Shown here: positions 5,899 through 5,933 of the stretch, in pieces
Layout: each line of letters begins with the position of its first letter
Numbering within the stretch: the first letter of the stretch is position 1
Source: Methanothrix harundinacea
GTDB taxonomy: Archaea > Halobacteriota > Methanosarcinia > Methanotrichales > Methanotrichaceae
NCBI GenBank assembly: GCA_002502785.1
Contig: DAQG01000055.1
Coordinates: 1 to 5,933, forward strand
Length of the DNA: 5,933 bases
Direction: 5' to 3'
The notes under the pieces: generated by a model
Told to the model about the DNA's origin: nothing
Seen by the model: the letters and a program-made list of their open reading frames with translations, nothing else
Database searches by the model: none
Made by a program: the position numbers and the translations under genes

Positions 5899-5933
5899 GC
5901 GCCGCCGCAACTTCGCATGAAAACCCACGAAAA

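Overview
The window looks like chromosome of a GC-rich methanogenic archaeon, most likely a Methanothrix/Methanosaeta relative (Methanotrichaceae). This placement is an inference from three things: arginine genes in a typical archaeal arrangement, purine-rich GAGGAG ribosome binding sites, and a DUF11-repeat surface protein of the kind abundant in that family. It was not tested by any search.

Bases 1-3236 are ordinary, tightly packed and all on the plus strand. They hold the last codons of an unidentified gene (to 73), a stand-alone two-CBS-domain protein (135-620), argJ (607-1782, overlapping the CBS gene) and argH (1803-3236, 20 bases after argJ). ArgJ moves the acetyl group from N-acetylornithine to glutamate. 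ArgH performs the last step of arginine synthesis. The overlap and short gap suggest one transcript, and the CBS protein may sense adenine nucleotides for the same unit.

Bases 3237-4117 change character. An FRG-domain gene, visibly AT-richer than its neighbours (24 G/C of 60 in 3421-3480, against 42 of 60 within argH at 2281-2340), has its own TATA-like element and no ribosome binding site. It looks horizontally acquired, and its function is unknown.

Bases 4101-5933 return to high GC but look like a gene graveyard. A small two-helix membrane protein of the 'transporter suffix' type begins inside the end of the FRG gene. It is followed by a broken small membrane-protein gene with two opposite frameshifts in G-runs and an in-frame stop (4423-4695). 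Next comes a C-terminal piece of a DUF11 surface protein with no signal peptide (4760-5758). Last is a short frameshifted second copy of the transporter-suffix gene (5811-5864), ending close to a perfect 10-bp hairpin of the REP/RAYT kind (5876-5898). The two transporter-suffix copies are direct repeats bracketing the broken genes. No rRNA, tRNA, CRISPR array, complete insertion sequence or transposase gene was seen.
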